64,000 nt of DNA from Oceanicaulis sp. MMSF_3324 (lineage in GTDB: Bacteria; Pseudomonadota; Alphaproteobacteria; Caulobacterales; Maricaulaceae), in NCBI RefSeq assembly GCF_030733545.1, contig NZ_JASHIU010000013.1, forward strand, positions 1 through 64,000. The letters are read 5' to 3'. This document shows, one piece after another, positions 35,846 to 44,343 of the stretch. A model generated the notes under the pieces. The model searched no databases and had not been told where the DNA came from. It saw nothing but the letters and a program-made list of their open reading frames with translations. The stretch's first letter is position 1; the number at the start of each line of letters is the position of its first letter. The translations under genes and the position numbers were made by a program.

Positions 35846-37662
35846 TACGCCGCCAGCGCTTCTTCCCGCGCCCCGCGCCGTTGCGGTTCGGGCGCCGAGA
35901 GCGGCGCGGCCGGCAGCCCCTGATGCGCCTCGCTCATGAACCGGCGCCAGATCTCGGCGGGCAGCTGACCGCCGGTGACGTCGGAGGTGGGGGTGTCGTC
36001 ATCATTGCCGACCCAGACGCCGGCTGCCAAATGCCCGGTATAGCCCACAAACCAGGCGTCTCGATTGTTCTGGCTGGTGCCGGTCTTGCCCGCGGCACGG
36101 CGTCCATTGAGCTGGGCGCGCTGGCCGGTGCCGTCCTGGATGACGCTCTGCAACAGCGTGGACATCCATTGGGCGTGCTCGCGTGAGATCACCTGGCGGC
36201 CTTCGCTGGGCTCGGGCGCCTGATACAGAAGATCGCCGCGTGAATTGCGCACCTCGAGCACCAGGACGGGATCGGGGCGGCGTCCGTCATTGGCGAAGAC
36301 GGCGTAAACGCGCGTCATGTCGATCAGCCGCACCCCCGATGAGCCCAGCGAGAGGGCGGGGACGGCGTTCAGACCGGTCGTGATCCCCAGCCGTTCGCCC
36401 ATTTCGGCGATGGCCGGCGCGCCCACTTGCGCTCCCGCCTGGGCCGCAACGGTGTTGATGGAACGTTTCAGCGCGTCCGCAATGGTGATCCGGCCGCGAT
36501 AATTGCCGCCATAGTTTTCCGGGCTCCAGCCCTCGATCTCGATGGGCTCGTCATTGAAGGCGGTGGACGGCTCCATGCCGGCTTCGAACGCGGCGGCGAA
36601 CACGACCGGCTTGAAGGCTGAGCCGGGCTGACGGCGCGCCTGGACCGCGCGGTTGAACTGGCTTTCGGCATAGTTCCGGCCGCCCACCAGCGCGCGCACC
36701 CGGCCTTGCAGGTCCATGGCCACCAGCGCGGCCTCGTCAGCATTGCGCGCTTCGGCCTGCAAATCCATGACGGCGGCAACGGCGCGCTCGGCGGCGGTCT
36801 GGGCGCTGACGCTGACGGTGGTGCGGATCACCAGATCGGGCGTATCCGCCGCATCCCCCAGATGCTGGCGCGCTTCGGCGAGGGCCTGGTCAAACACATA
36901 GCCAAAGGCGCCCGGTTCAAAGCTCTCATCGCCCGCCGCCAGCTCGGCCGGATTGTCGATGGCGTCCTGATAAGCGGTCTCGTCGATGAACCCCGCGTCA
37001 AGCATGTCATAGAGCACCTCGGCCGCCCGGGCGCGGGCCGCGGGCAGGTTCGAGGTGGGCGCCAGACGCGAGGGCGCCTTGGGCAAGGCCGCCAGAAGCG
37101 CCGCTTCAGCCACGCTCAGATCGCTGGCGGGCTTGTTGAAATAGCGTCGGGCGGCGGCTTCCACCCCATAGGCCTGATCGCCCAGATAGACCCGGTTGAG
37201 ATAGAGCTCGAGGATCTCCTGCTTGGTCAGAGTGTCCTCAAGCTCGGTGGCGATGCGGATTTCCTGGATCTTGCGCCGGATCGTGCGTTCCGGGCTCAGG
37301 ATGAGGTTCTTGACCAGCTGCATGGTCAGGGTCGAACCGCCCTGCACCAGCCCGCCCGCGCGCACATTCGCCCACATGGCGCGTGCAAAGCCGCGCTCGT
37401 CAAAGCCGTCATGCTCGTAAAAGCGCCGGTCCTCGACCGCCAGGAAGGCCTGGGGCACATGGTCGGGCAAGTCGTCCAGCCGGACCGGGCGCGCATAGAG
37501 CGGACCGCGCTGGCCCAGCACCGCGCCATTCTCCGCCAGAACGGTCACCGCCGCCTCGCGCCGGACGCTCCACAACTCTTGTGCGGTAGTTGGAACGGTC
37601 GGCAAGTCGTGGTAGGCCCAACGCCAGAAGGCGATCCCGCCGACCAGCCCGATCAGGATCAC
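35791..37662 (-). CDS. Class A penicillin-binding protein 1 (transglycosylase/transpeptidase)
   Basis: The 623-residue protein has a membrane anchor, a GT51 glycosyltransferase domain (catalytic E77 in AVEDRRFYEHDGFD, then GGSTLTMQLVKN) and a penicillin-binding transpeptidase domain. The active-site boxes are SAFK (348-351), SIN (401-403) and KTGTS (526-530). It polymerises and cross-links peptidoglycan in the periplasm. The first standard start is GTG at 37662, inside the hydrophobic anchor. The frame stays open 29 codons further and would encode a basic tail plus the rest of the helix, so the true start may be an unusual codon near 37749. Confidence 0.9.
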   Translation of the reverse strand: MILIGLVGGIAFWRWAYHDLPTVPTTAQELWSVRREAAVTVLAENGAVLGQRGPLYARPVRLDDLPDHVPQAFLAVEDRRFYEHDGFDERGFARAMWANVRAGGLVQGGSTLTMQLVKNLILSPERTIRRKIQEIRIATELEDTLTKQEILELYLNRVYLGDQAYGVEAAARRYFNKPASDLSVAEAALLAALPKAPSRLAPTSNLPAARARAAEVLYDMLDAGFIDETAYQDAIDNPAELAAGDESFEPGAFGYVFDQALAEARQHLGDAADTPDLVIRTTVSVSAQTAAERAVAAVMDLQAEARNADEAALVAMDLQGRVRALVGGRNYAESQFNRAVQARRQPGSAFKPVVFAAAFEAGMEPSTAFNDEPIEIEGWSPENYGGNYRGRITIADALKRSINTVAAQAGAQVGAPAIAEMGERLGITTGLNAVPALSLGSSGVRLIDMTRVYAVFANDGRRPDPVLVLEVRNSRGDLLYQAPEPSEGRQVISREHAQWMSTLLQSVIQDGTGQRAQLNGRRAAGKTGTSQNNRDAWFVGYTGHLAAGVWVGNDDDTPTSDVTGGQLPAEIWRRFMSEAHQGLPAAPLSAPEPQRRGAREEALAAYYSELSARFESLKDGIDD

Positions 37663-37831
37663 GATCTGCGCCGTGATCAGGGCGAGAAGACGCCAGCGGG
37701 ATTTGAGCTGAGTCCATGGGGAGGGCTTGCGATCGGCACGGAAGGTGATGGCGGGCCTCTAAGGTGTTGCCGCCCGGTCGGGCGTTTTGGGAATGATCTC
37801 AAGAACAGCTGATCACGGCTAAATTCAGGCG

Positions 37832-38293
37832 ATGAGCGATACCCGTCCTTTCTACGAACGCAAGACGCTTTCTGAAATGAGCGTGCGTGAATGGGAGTCC
37901 CTGTGTGATGGGTGCGGCAAGTGCTGTGTCGTCATTCTGGGCGATGAGGACGACCCCGATACCTTCTGGCGCACCAATGTGGGCTGCAAGCTCTTGGACC
38001 TGAACACGATCCGGTGCTCTGACTACGCCAATCGCCAGTCTCGGGTGCCTGGCTGCGTGCGCCTGAGCGCGGACAATATCGCCCAGCTCAAATGGATGCC
38101 GGAAACCTGCGCCTATCGTCTGTTGAACGAGGGCAAGGATTTGCCCGACTGGCATCCGCTCAAGACCGGGGATCCCAAAAGCGTCGAGCAGGCGGGCCAT
38201 TCGGTCAAAGGCTCCCTGATCAGTGAAAACATCGTCCATGAAGACGATTTCGAGCACCATATCGTCGCCCGGCAGGACGCAAAGCCGGAATAA
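37832..38293 (+). CDS. YcgN family (UPF0260) cysteine-cluster protein
   Basis: The 153-residue protein has the family pattern: CDGCGKCCVV (about 27-36), VGCKLLDLNTIRCSDYANR and PGCVRL, with a further Cys in ETCAYRL. These Cys resemble a metal or Fe-S binding zinc-chelator-like fold (CxxCxxCC). No function is established. ATG at 37832 is the natural start. It is transcribed divergently from the penicillin-binding protein gene and lies just upstream of the GTA cluster. Confidence 0.9.
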   Translation: MSDTRPFYERKTLSEMSVREWESLCDGCGKCCVVILGDEDDPDTFWRTNVGCKLLDLNTIRCSDYANRQSRVPGCVRLSADNIAQLKWMPETCAYRLLNEGKDLPDWHPLKTGDPKSVEQAGHSVKGSLISENIVHEDDFEHHIVARQDAKPE

Positions 38294-38403
38294 CTCCGCG
38301 CCAATCCCGCATTTGTAGACCAGGGACCGCTGACGCTTCAGGGCGTTGGCGGTTTTCGCGCGCAATCAATCCGACCGAGACGGTGATCGCCTAGTCTTCA
38401 GGC

Positions 38404-38925
38404 ATGGTCGAAATGAACCGAAGGACGTTCTGCCCGGAGCCGAAACGGACGGGCGGAAAACGGTTTGACTGGATCGCCATTCATGAAGGCTGGCGGGCCG
38501 GTGAAAGCGCTGACGCATTGGCGGCGGCCTATGGGCTGAAAGCCAAGACAATCACGGACAGATGCGGCTGGATTGACCAGCATTTTCCGCCCCCCACGCC
38601 CGTCCGCCTGATCGCTGAGCTGAACCGGCGTCTTCTCAAGGCGATGGCGCGACTGGATGACGGCGATCCGGGACAGGCGGAACGGCAGGCGAAGACCATC
38701 GCCGCGCTGATCCGCGCGGGGCGCGATCTCAAGCAATGGAGCGAGACGATGACCGAACAGACGACCGGCGGGACGCCCGCCGCGCAGGCGGAGGCGGCCA
38801 AAGGTGAGCAACGAGATTATCACGCCGAACTTGAACGCAAACTTACTCGCTTACAGTCACACCTTCTGTCCCGGGACATGGGTGAAAGCGCTGAGCGAGA
38901 GCGAAGCGCAACATCTGAGCGATAG
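38404..38925 (+). CDS. GTA g1-like small terminase subunit
   Basis: The 173-residue protein sits where RcGTA g1 (small terminase) is found. It is basic and helical, with a helix-turn-helix-like part (ESADALAAAYGLKAKTITDR, about 38-57) and a helical region for oligomerisation, followed by a polar tail. Small terminases bind DNA and regulate the large subunit. In GTAs this protein does not recognise a specific pac site, hence random packaging. Its last 122 bases overlap the large-subunit gene in another frame, so one of the two boundaries may be wrong. Confidence 0.65.
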   Translation: MVEMNRRTFCPEPKRTGGKRFDWIAIHEGWRAGESADALAAAYGLKAKTITDRCGWIDQHFPPPTPVRLIAELNRRLLKAMARLDDGDPGQAERQAKTIAALIRAGRDLKQWSETMTEQTTGGTPAAQAEAAKGEQRDYHAELERKLTRLQSHLLSRDMGESAERERSATSER

Positions 38926-40114
38926 CTGGGCGTTCTGGGCGCGCGATGAGCAGACGCCACCCAAGGGCGACTGGCGGATCTGGCTGTTTCTGGGCGGGCG
39001 CGGGGCAGGCAAGACCCGCGCCGGGGCCGAATGGGTTCGCGCGCAGGTGAAGGCGGGCTGCAGGCGCATCGCGCTGGTGGCGCCGACCTTTTCCGATGTG
39101 CGCGAGGTGATGGTGTCCGGCCCGTCGGGTTTTCTCAATATCGGGGATGAGGACGATCGGCCCCGATACGAAGCCAGCCGTCACCGTCTGATCTGGCCGA
39201 ACGGGGCGGAAGCCCATGGCTTTTCCTCTGAAGACCCGGACGGGTTGCGCGGGCCGCAATTTGATTGCGCCTGGGCGGATGAGTTCGCCGCCTGGACCCG
39301 CCCGCAGGAGACGCTCGACATGCTGGGGCTGGGCCTGAGATTGGGTGAAGACCCGCGCTTGATGATCACCACGACGCCCCGGCCTCTGCCGGCGCTGAAG
39401 GCGCTTTTGACACAATCGGGCGTGGTCATGACCCATGCGACGACACAGGCCAATGCCGCCCATCTTGCGCCGGGCTTTGTCGCGGCGATGACCGAGCGCT
39501 ATGGCGCTTCCCGTCTGGCGCGGCAGGAGCTGGACGGCGTTCTGATCGATGATCCTGAAGGCGCGCTGTGGACGCGCAGCCTGATCGATCAGGCGCTGGG
39601 TCTGCCGGCCTTTGAGCCCGAGCGCGTGGTGGTGGCGGTGGACCCGCCCGCCAGCGCCAGCGGCGATGAATGCGGGATCATTGCAACCGGTTGCAGCGGG
39701 CAGGGCCGGGAGGCTCAGCTTGTGGTCCTCAAGGATATGAGCCTGCAGGGCCGGCCTGAAGTCTGGGCGGCCAAGGTGGCCGAAGCCTTTGAGGCGGTGG
39801 ATGCGGACTGGGTGGTCGCCGAGGCCAATCAGGGCGGAGACATGGTCCGCGCCGTCTTGCAGGCCGCCGCGCCTGATTTGCCGATCCGGTTGGTCCATGC
39901 CAGTCGCGGCAAGCGGGCGCGGGCCGAACCGGTCGCCGCCCTCTACGCCAAGGGCCGGGTGCGCCATGCGGGTCGGTTCCCGGCGCTTGAAGACCAGATG
40001 TGCGCCTTTGGCGCGTCAGAACTGAGCGGTAGCCCGGACCGGGTGGATGCCCTGGTCTGGGCCATCGCCGCCCTGACCCCACAGGCCGCCAGCCCCAGGC
40101 TGCGACGGCTCTAA
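38804..40114 (+). CDS. GTA large terminase (g2)
   Basis: The 436-residue protein is a packaging ATPase/nuclease. Walker A GGRGAGKT is at 64-71 and a Walker B-like WADEF motif follows (CAWADEFAAW). A C-terminal nuclease domain contains VVAVDPPASASGDECG and an acidic VVAEANQGGD. It drives DNA into the capsid. GTG at 38804 has GGAGG 8 bases upstream. GTG at 38880 would reduce overlap with g1 and gives 410 residues starting MKALSESEAQ, so the start is not certain. Confidence 0.93.
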   Translation: MSNEIITPNLNANLLAYSHTFCPGTWVKALSESEAQHLSDSWAFWARDEQTPPKGDWRIWLFLGGRGAGKTRAGAEWVRAQVKAGCRRIALVAPTFSDVREVMVSGPSGFLNIGDEDDRPRYEASRHRLIWPNGAEAHGFSSEDPDGLRGPQFDCAWADEFAAWTRPQETLDMLGLGLRLGEDPRLMITTTPRPLPALKALLTQSGVVMTHATTQANAAHLAPGFVAAMTERYGASRLARQELDGVLIDDPEGALWTRSLIDQALGLPAFEPERVVVAVDPPASASGDECGIIATGCSGQGREAQLVVLKDMSLQGRPEVWAAKVAEAFEAVDADWVVAEANQGGDMVRAVLQAAAPDLPIRLVHASRGKRARAEPVAALYAKGRVRHAGRFPALEDQMCAFGASELSGSPDRVDALVWAIAALTPQAASPRLRRL

Positions 40115-40130
40115 CCCACAGGAGAACGCC

Positions 40131-41279
40131 ATGCACAAGCATTGGCTGGGTCTCGGTCGCAAGGCGGCCGGGCGAACCCTTGCGCTCGGCTTCGGCACGA
40201 GGGCGCAATGGAGCCCGCGCGGCTATGCCGGATTTGCGACCGAAGGCTATGCTCGCAACGCGGTCGCCCATCGCTGCGTGCGGCTGGTCGCTGAAGCGGT
40301 CGCCGCAACCCCGTTCAAGGCGGGTGAAGGCCGGGCGGGCGGGGCGGCCTTGGCGCTTCTGAACGCGCCCAACCCCGACCAGTCCGGTCCCGAACTGATC
40401 GACATGGTCCAAAGCCATCTTCAGGTGGCGGGCGACGCCTATCTGCATCTGTCGGGCTTTGAGACCGGGGCGCCGTCGCTGTATGCGCTGCGGCCGGACC
40501 GGGTTCGGGTGATGACCGGGCCCAAGGGCTGGGCCGAGGGCTGGGAGTATCGCACGGCGTCGGGCGCGGAGGTGTTCCAGCGCGACCGGGCTTCGGGGCG
40601 CTCACCCATCCTCCATCTCAAGCGCTTTCACCCGACCGATGACCATTATGGCCTGTCGCCCATGGAAGCGGCCGCGCGGGCGGTGGATGTGCACGCAGCG
40701 GGCGGCGCCTGGGCAAAGGCGCTGCTGGATAACGCCGCGCGACCCTCGGGGGCTTTGGTGGTGAAAGCGGGAACCGATGGGCAGGGGCGTTTGACGCCCG
40801 ATCAGTTCGAGCGCCTGAAGGGCGAGCTGGAAAGCCTTTATACCGGCGCCGAGAACGCCGGGCGGCCACTGCTCCTGGAAGGCGGGCTCGACTGGAAGCC
40901 CATGGGCCATTCCCCCGCCGAGATGGATTTCATCGAGGCAAGGCGTGAAGCGGCGCGCGAGATCGCGCTGGCTTTTGGCGTGCCGCCCATGTTGCTGGGC
41001 CTGCCCGGCGACAACACCTATTCCAATTATCGCGAAGCCAATCAGGCCTTCTATCGCCAGACAGTGCTGCCGCTGGCGAAAACCGGCGCCATGGCGCTGA
41101 ACCGCTTTCTGGCGCCCTGGCTGGGGACCGATCCGAAGCTCTGTGTGGATGAAGACGGCTTGCCTGCCTTTACCGATGAACGCGCGGCGCGCTGGGCGCG
41201 GGTGGCGTCGGCGGACTTCCTGTCAGACGCAGAGAAGCGATCCCTTCTGGGCCTCGCCTCGCAAGGCGGTGATCAATGA
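40131..41279 (+). CDS. GTA portal protein (g3, HK97 family)
   Basis: The 382-residue protein has portal-family features: NAVAHRCVRLVAEAVAATPF near the N terminus, LLDNAARPSGALVVKAG, and AREIALAFGVPPMLLG in the clip/stem region, with NYREANQAFYRQTVLPL near the C terminus. The dodecameric portal is the DNA gate at one capsid vertex. The start follows a strong AGGAG. The stop overlaps the next gene by 4 bases. Confidence 0.93.
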   Translation: MHKHWLGLGRKAAGRTLALGFGTRAQWSPRGYAGFATEGYARNAVAHRCVRLVAEAVAATPFKAGEGRAGGAALALLNAPNPDQSGPELIDMVQSHLQVAGDAYLHLSGFETGAPSLYALRPDRVRVMTGPKGWAEGWEYRTASGAEVFQRDRASGRSPILHLKRFHPTDDHYGLSPMEAAARAVDVHAAGGAWAKALLDNAARPSGALVVKAGTDGQGRLTPDQFERLKGELESLYTGAENAGRPLLLEGGLDWKPMGHSPAEMDFIEARREAAREIALAFGVPPMLLGLPGDNTYSNYREANQAFYRQTVLPLAKTGAMALNRFLAPWLGTDPKLCVDEDGLPAFTDERAARWARVASADFLSDAEKRSLLGLASQGGDQ

Positions 41280-41530
41280 CCGACGCGGCTCACACGATCC
41301 GGCCCTGGCGGCTCGATCGCTCGATCACGCTCGGGGTCATCCTGGCGCTGACGCTTCAGACCGCGGGCGCCCTGATGTGGGCGGGGGCGGCGAATGAGCG
41401 GCTTGATCAGCTCGAAACCCGCGTGGAGGCCTCCGCTCCCGTGGCCGAGCGTCTGGCACGGCTGGAAGCGCACGCCGCCTATTCCCGCGCTGCGCTCGAA
41501 CGCATCGAGCGTCGGCTCGAAGAGGACTGA
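41276..41530 (+). CDS. GTA g3.5-like small membrane protein
   Basis: The 84-residue protein has a hydrophobic segment (about 18-38) and a helical tail (QLETRVEASAPVAERLARLE) likely to form a coiled coil. It corresponds in place and size to the orfg3.5 gene of RcGTA, between portal and protease. Its function is not established. Confidence 0.8.
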   Translation: MTDAAHTIRPWRLDRSITLGVILALTLQTAGALMWAGAANERLDQLETRVEASAPVAERLARLEAHAAYSRAALERIERRLEED

Positions 41531-41560
41531 GGTCCGCCCCTTTTGACAATGGAGACGCCG

Positions 41561-42028
41561 ATGGAGGCGCTGAACCGCTCTGGCGAGACGCTGGAGGTGG
41601 CGGGCTATGCCAGCCTGTTTGATATCGAGGATCAGGGCGGCGATCTCGTCCGCGCCGGGGCTTTTGCTGAAGGGCTCAAGGCGCGCGGCCCGAACGGGGT
41701 GCGCATGCTGTTCCAGCATGACGCGACCGAACCCGTCGGGGTCTGGGACGAGATCGCCGAGGATGGCCGCGGGCTCTATGTTCGCGGCCGCATTCTTTCC
41801 ACCGCCCCGCGCGGCAAGGCCGCTTTGGGGCTGGTGCGCGAAGGGGCTGTGGACGGCCTCTCCATCGGATTTCGCACCATCCGCTCCGCGCCCCGACCGG
41901 GCGGCGGGCGCGATCTGTTGCAGCTCGATCTGTGGGAGGTGTCGATCGTGACCTTCCCTATGCTGGCTCAGGCGCGCTTGCGCGTTGTGGAGCCTTCCAG
42001 GACGCGGCTGTCCGCGTCGGCGGCCTGA
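41561..42028 (+). CDS. GTA prohead protease (g4, HK97 family)
   Basis: The 155-residue protease has the HK97 prohead protease pattern: AGYASLFDIEDQGGDLV, the catalytic His in MLFQHDATEPVG, and the catalytic Ser in VDGLSIGF. It removes the scaffold portion of the capsid protein during maturation. ATG at 41561 is chosen because GGAGA lies 6 bases before it; an ATG at 41549 would have no ribosome site. Confidence 0.92.
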   Translation: MEALNRSGETLEVAGYASLFDIEDQGGDLVRAGAFAEGLKARGPNGVRMLFQHDATEPVGVWDEIAEDGRGLYVRGRILSTAPRGKAALGLVREGAVDGLSIGFRTIRSAPRPGGGRDLLQLDLWEVSIVTFPMLAQARLRVVEPSRTRLSASAA

Positions 42029-42062
42029 CCGCCTTTTCTCTTCATGACCAGAAAGGATACTC

Positions 42063-43268
42063 ATGAGCCGGGAAACCAAGATGGCGGTTCCCTCCGCCGA
42101 GACGCGCGCCGCCATGGCCGACATGCTGGCCGCGTTTGAACACTTCAAACAGGCCAATGACCAGCGGCTGGACGCGCTGGAATCCAAAACCGGCGCCGAT
42201 CCGCTCATCACCGAGAAGGTGGACCGCATTGATGCGGCGCTGGATGAAGCGAAATCGCGTCTGGATCGCCTGAGCCGGGAAACGGCGCGACCGGACCTGA
42301 CGGGTGGCGGGACGAAAAGCGCAGGCTGGGGCGATTTCCTGCGCACGGGCGCCGCGCCCGCGCTCGACCAGAAAGCGCTGTCGGGTCAGTCCGGCGCGAC
42401 CGGTGGCCATGTGGCGCCCGCGGAGCTGGAAACCCGCATTGAGCGCCTGATCCGGGAAGTGAGCCCGATCCGCTCTATTGCGACGGTGAAGCAGACCCAG
42501 TCTCACACCTTTCGCAAACCCGTCAGCGCGGGCGGCGCCACCGGCGCCTGGGCGGCGGAAACCGCCAGCCGGCCTGAAACCGATGCCTCCGCGCTGGAGC
42601 TGTTGGAGTTCCCGACGGCCGAGCTTTACGCCATGCCCGCCGCCACCCCGGCGATCCTGGATGATGCGCTGGTCGATCTTGAACAATGGCTGGCCGAGGA
42701 AGTGCGTGATGTCTTTGCCGAGGCCGAGGGCCGGGCGTTTGTGCTGGGCGATGGCGTGAACAAGCCCCGCGGCTTCCTGGATTATGACGTGGCGGCCACA
42801 GGTTCGGAGAGCTGGGGCCAGCTCGGCTTTGTCACCACCGGCGTATCGGGCGGCTTCTCGGCCTCTGACCCGGCGGACGCCCTGATCGACCTGATCTATG
42901 CGCCCAAGACCAGCTATCGCGCCAAGGGCCGCTTCGTGATGAACCGCGCGACGGTGTCCGCCGTGCGCAAGTTCAAGGATGCGGACGGGCAATATATCTG
43001 GCAGCCTGCCCAGAGCGCGGGCCAGTCCGCCAGCCTGATGGGCTATCCCGTCACCGAGGCCGAGGACATGCCCGATATCGGCGCCAACAGCTTCTCGATT
43101 GCGTTTGGCGATTTTGAGCGCGGCTATCTGGTGGTGGACCGCCAGGGCGTGCAGGTGCTGCGCGATCCCTATTCGGCCAAACCCTATGTCCTTTTCTACA
43201 CCACCCGCCGCGTCGGCGGCGGCGTGCAGGATTTCGACGCGATCAAGCTTCTCAAATTCGCGGCCTGA
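42063..43268 (+). CDS. GTA major capsid protein (g5, HK97 fold)
   Basis: The 401-residue protein has an N-terminal helical delta/scaffold domain (about 15-80, FEHFKQANDQRLDALE) followed by the HK97-fold shell domain. Recognisable parts are VKQTQSHTFRKPVS, AEEVRDVFAEAEGRAFVLGD-like and ALIDLIYAPKTSYRAKG; the C terminus is YFYTTRRVGGGVQD-like (here LFYTTRRVGGGVQDFDAIKL). It forms the small capsid that carries host DNA. A terminator-like hairpin follows it. Confidence 0.95.
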   Translation: MSRETKMAVPSAETRAAMADMLAAFEHFKQANDQRLDALESKTGADPLITEKVDRIDAALDEAKSRLDRLSRETARPDLTGGGTKSAGWGDFLRTGAAPALDQKALSGQSGATGGHVAPAELETRIERLIREVSPIRSIATVKQTQSHTFRKPVSAGGATGAWAAETASRPETDASALELLEFPTAELYAMPAATPAILDDALVDLEQWLAEEVRDVFAEAEGRAFVLGDGVNKPRGFLDYDVAATGSESWGQLGFVTTGVSGGFSASDPADALIDLIYAPKTSYRAKGRFVMNRATVSAVRKFKDADGQYIWQPAQSAGQSASLMGYPVTEAEDMPDIGANSFSIAFGDFERGYLVVDRQGVQVLRDPYSAKPYVLFYTTRRVGGGVQDFDAIKLLKFAA

Positions 43269-43291
43269 TCAAACCCTCTCTCCCCCACCTC

Positions 43292-43327
43292 AAAGCCCCG
43301 GCCCCTGCGCCGGGGCTTTGCTTTTTG
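43292..43327 (+). terminator. Terminator-like hairpin inside the GTA cluster (after capsid gene)
   Basis: AAAGCCCCGGC (43292-43302) pairs with GCCGGGGCTTT (43309-43319) around a 6-base loop, followed by GCTTTTTG. It lies between the capsid gene and the g6 start. It may end most transcripts so that capsid protein is in excess over tail proteins (inference). Confidence 0.7.
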
Positions 43328-43343
43328 AAAAGGAGGCGAGGCG

Positions 43344-43502
43344 ATGAGCCTGAGTCTGACTACGCCGCCTGCTGTCGAACCGGTCAGCGTGGAGACGGCG
43401 AAAGCCTGGCTAAGGGTGAGCCATTTTGAGGATGACGCCCTTATCGCGGATCTGATCGGCAGCGCCCGCGAGCATGTCGAAACCCGGACCGGGCTGGCCT
43501 GA
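43344..43502 (+). pseudogene. GTA g6 head-tail connector, N-terminal fragment (split gene)
   Basis: From ATG at 43344 (GGAGG about 8 bases upstream) a 52-residue frame reads MSLSLTTPPAVEPVSVETAK and ends in ETRTGLA before TGA at 43500-43502. This is the standard beginning of the g6 connector family (phage QLRG/phiE125 gp8-like), which continues about 190 residues. The expected continuation (LMTQSWRERLEDWP) is in the overlapping frame that starts at 43502. A single missing base before the TGA would explain the split, unless the two parts are made as separate coupled polypeptides. Confidence 0.75.
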
Positions 43503-43930
43503 TGACCCAGAGCTGGCGAGAGCGGCTGGAGGACTGGCCTCAAGACCGGCTGAGCGCATCAGGACTGGCGTTTCAGCTCAAGCGGGCGCCGCTTGTGAGC
43601 GTTGAGGCGGTGCGGGTGCGAGACCGTACCGGCGCGCTGACCGACTGGAATTCTGCGGAATACCGGGTGGAGACGGGCGAGCCGGGACGGCTGGTCGCCA
43701 TCCTGCCCTTTGCCTTGCCGCATCCGGAGGCGCGGGGCGGCGGCATTGAGATCGACTTTACTGCCGGCTATGGCGAGGCGCCCGACGAGGTGCCTGCGCC
43801 CTTGCGAGCGGCGATCCTGCATCTCGTCGCAGCGAGTTATGGCGCGGATCGGGGCGAGGGGGGCGAGAGCCCGCCGGCGCCGGACATGGTCGATCGCTTG
43901 CTCGCCCCGTTTGAACGGGTGCGGTTATGA
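43502..43930 (+). pseudogene. GTA g6 head-tail connector, C-terminal fragment (split gene)
   Basis: The 142-residue frame starts at ATG 43502, which overlaps the TGA of the preceding fragment (TGATG). It carries the rest of the connector: MTQSWRERLEDWPQDRL, RAPLVSVEAVRVRDRTG, and a C terminus ending PAPDMVDRLLAPFERVRL. Together the two parts give 194 residues, the usual g6 length. It could be translated by re-initiation at TGATG, so it may still yield functional product; I call it a split gene, with sequence error as an alternative. Confidence 0.78.
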
Positions 43931-44343
43931 GCGCGGAAGCCGCGTTCCAGAGCGGACTTCTGGCGCACTTGAAGGCCGATGCGGGCGTCGCGGCCGTGCT
44001 GGGTGAGCGGGTGTTTGATCTGCCGCGCTTGGGCGTGCGCTATCCCTTTCTCTATCTGGGACGGGTGGAAAGCGAGGCCGCCGACGCCAGCGAAACCCGC
44101 CTAGTCGAGCTGCGCCAGACCCTTCTGATAAGGGGCCGCCGCGATGACGCCGACACGATCAAGCAGGCGCTGGGCGCGATAAGGGCGGCGCTCGATACGG
44201 CGCTCCTGGCGCTGGAGCCGCCCCATCAGGCGATCCATGCGCGGGTCGTCTATGCCGACCTGTTCTCGACGCCCGACAGCCGCGTGATGCAGGGGCTCGT
44301 GCGGGTGAGGGCGCTACTTCAAACACAAGGAGACACGCCATGA
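43927..44343 (+). CDS. GTA g8 tail terminator protein (DUF3168)
   Basis: The 138-residue protein fits DUF3168: ALLAHLKADAGVAAVLGERVF-type opening, LGRVESEAADASETRLVELR, and a C terminus with DSRVMQGLVRVRALLQ. In the GTA particle the g8 product sits at the tail terminator. It overlaps the g6 C-terminal fragment by 4 bases, leaving no room for a g7 (stopper/adaptor) gene, which is normally between them. Confidence 0.87.
   Translation: MSAEAAFQSGLLAHLKADAGVAAVLGERVFDLPRLGVRYPFLYLGRVESEAADASETRLVELRQTLLIRGRRDDADTIKQALGAIRAALDTALLALEPPHQAIHARVVYADLFSTPDSRVMQGLVRVRALLQTQGDTP

Noticed and set aside
43490-43504. Programmed -1 ribosomal frameshift in g6
   Set aside because: No X-XXY-YYZ slippery heptamer or following pseudoknot is evident at the frame change; a base deletion or re-initiation is simpler.
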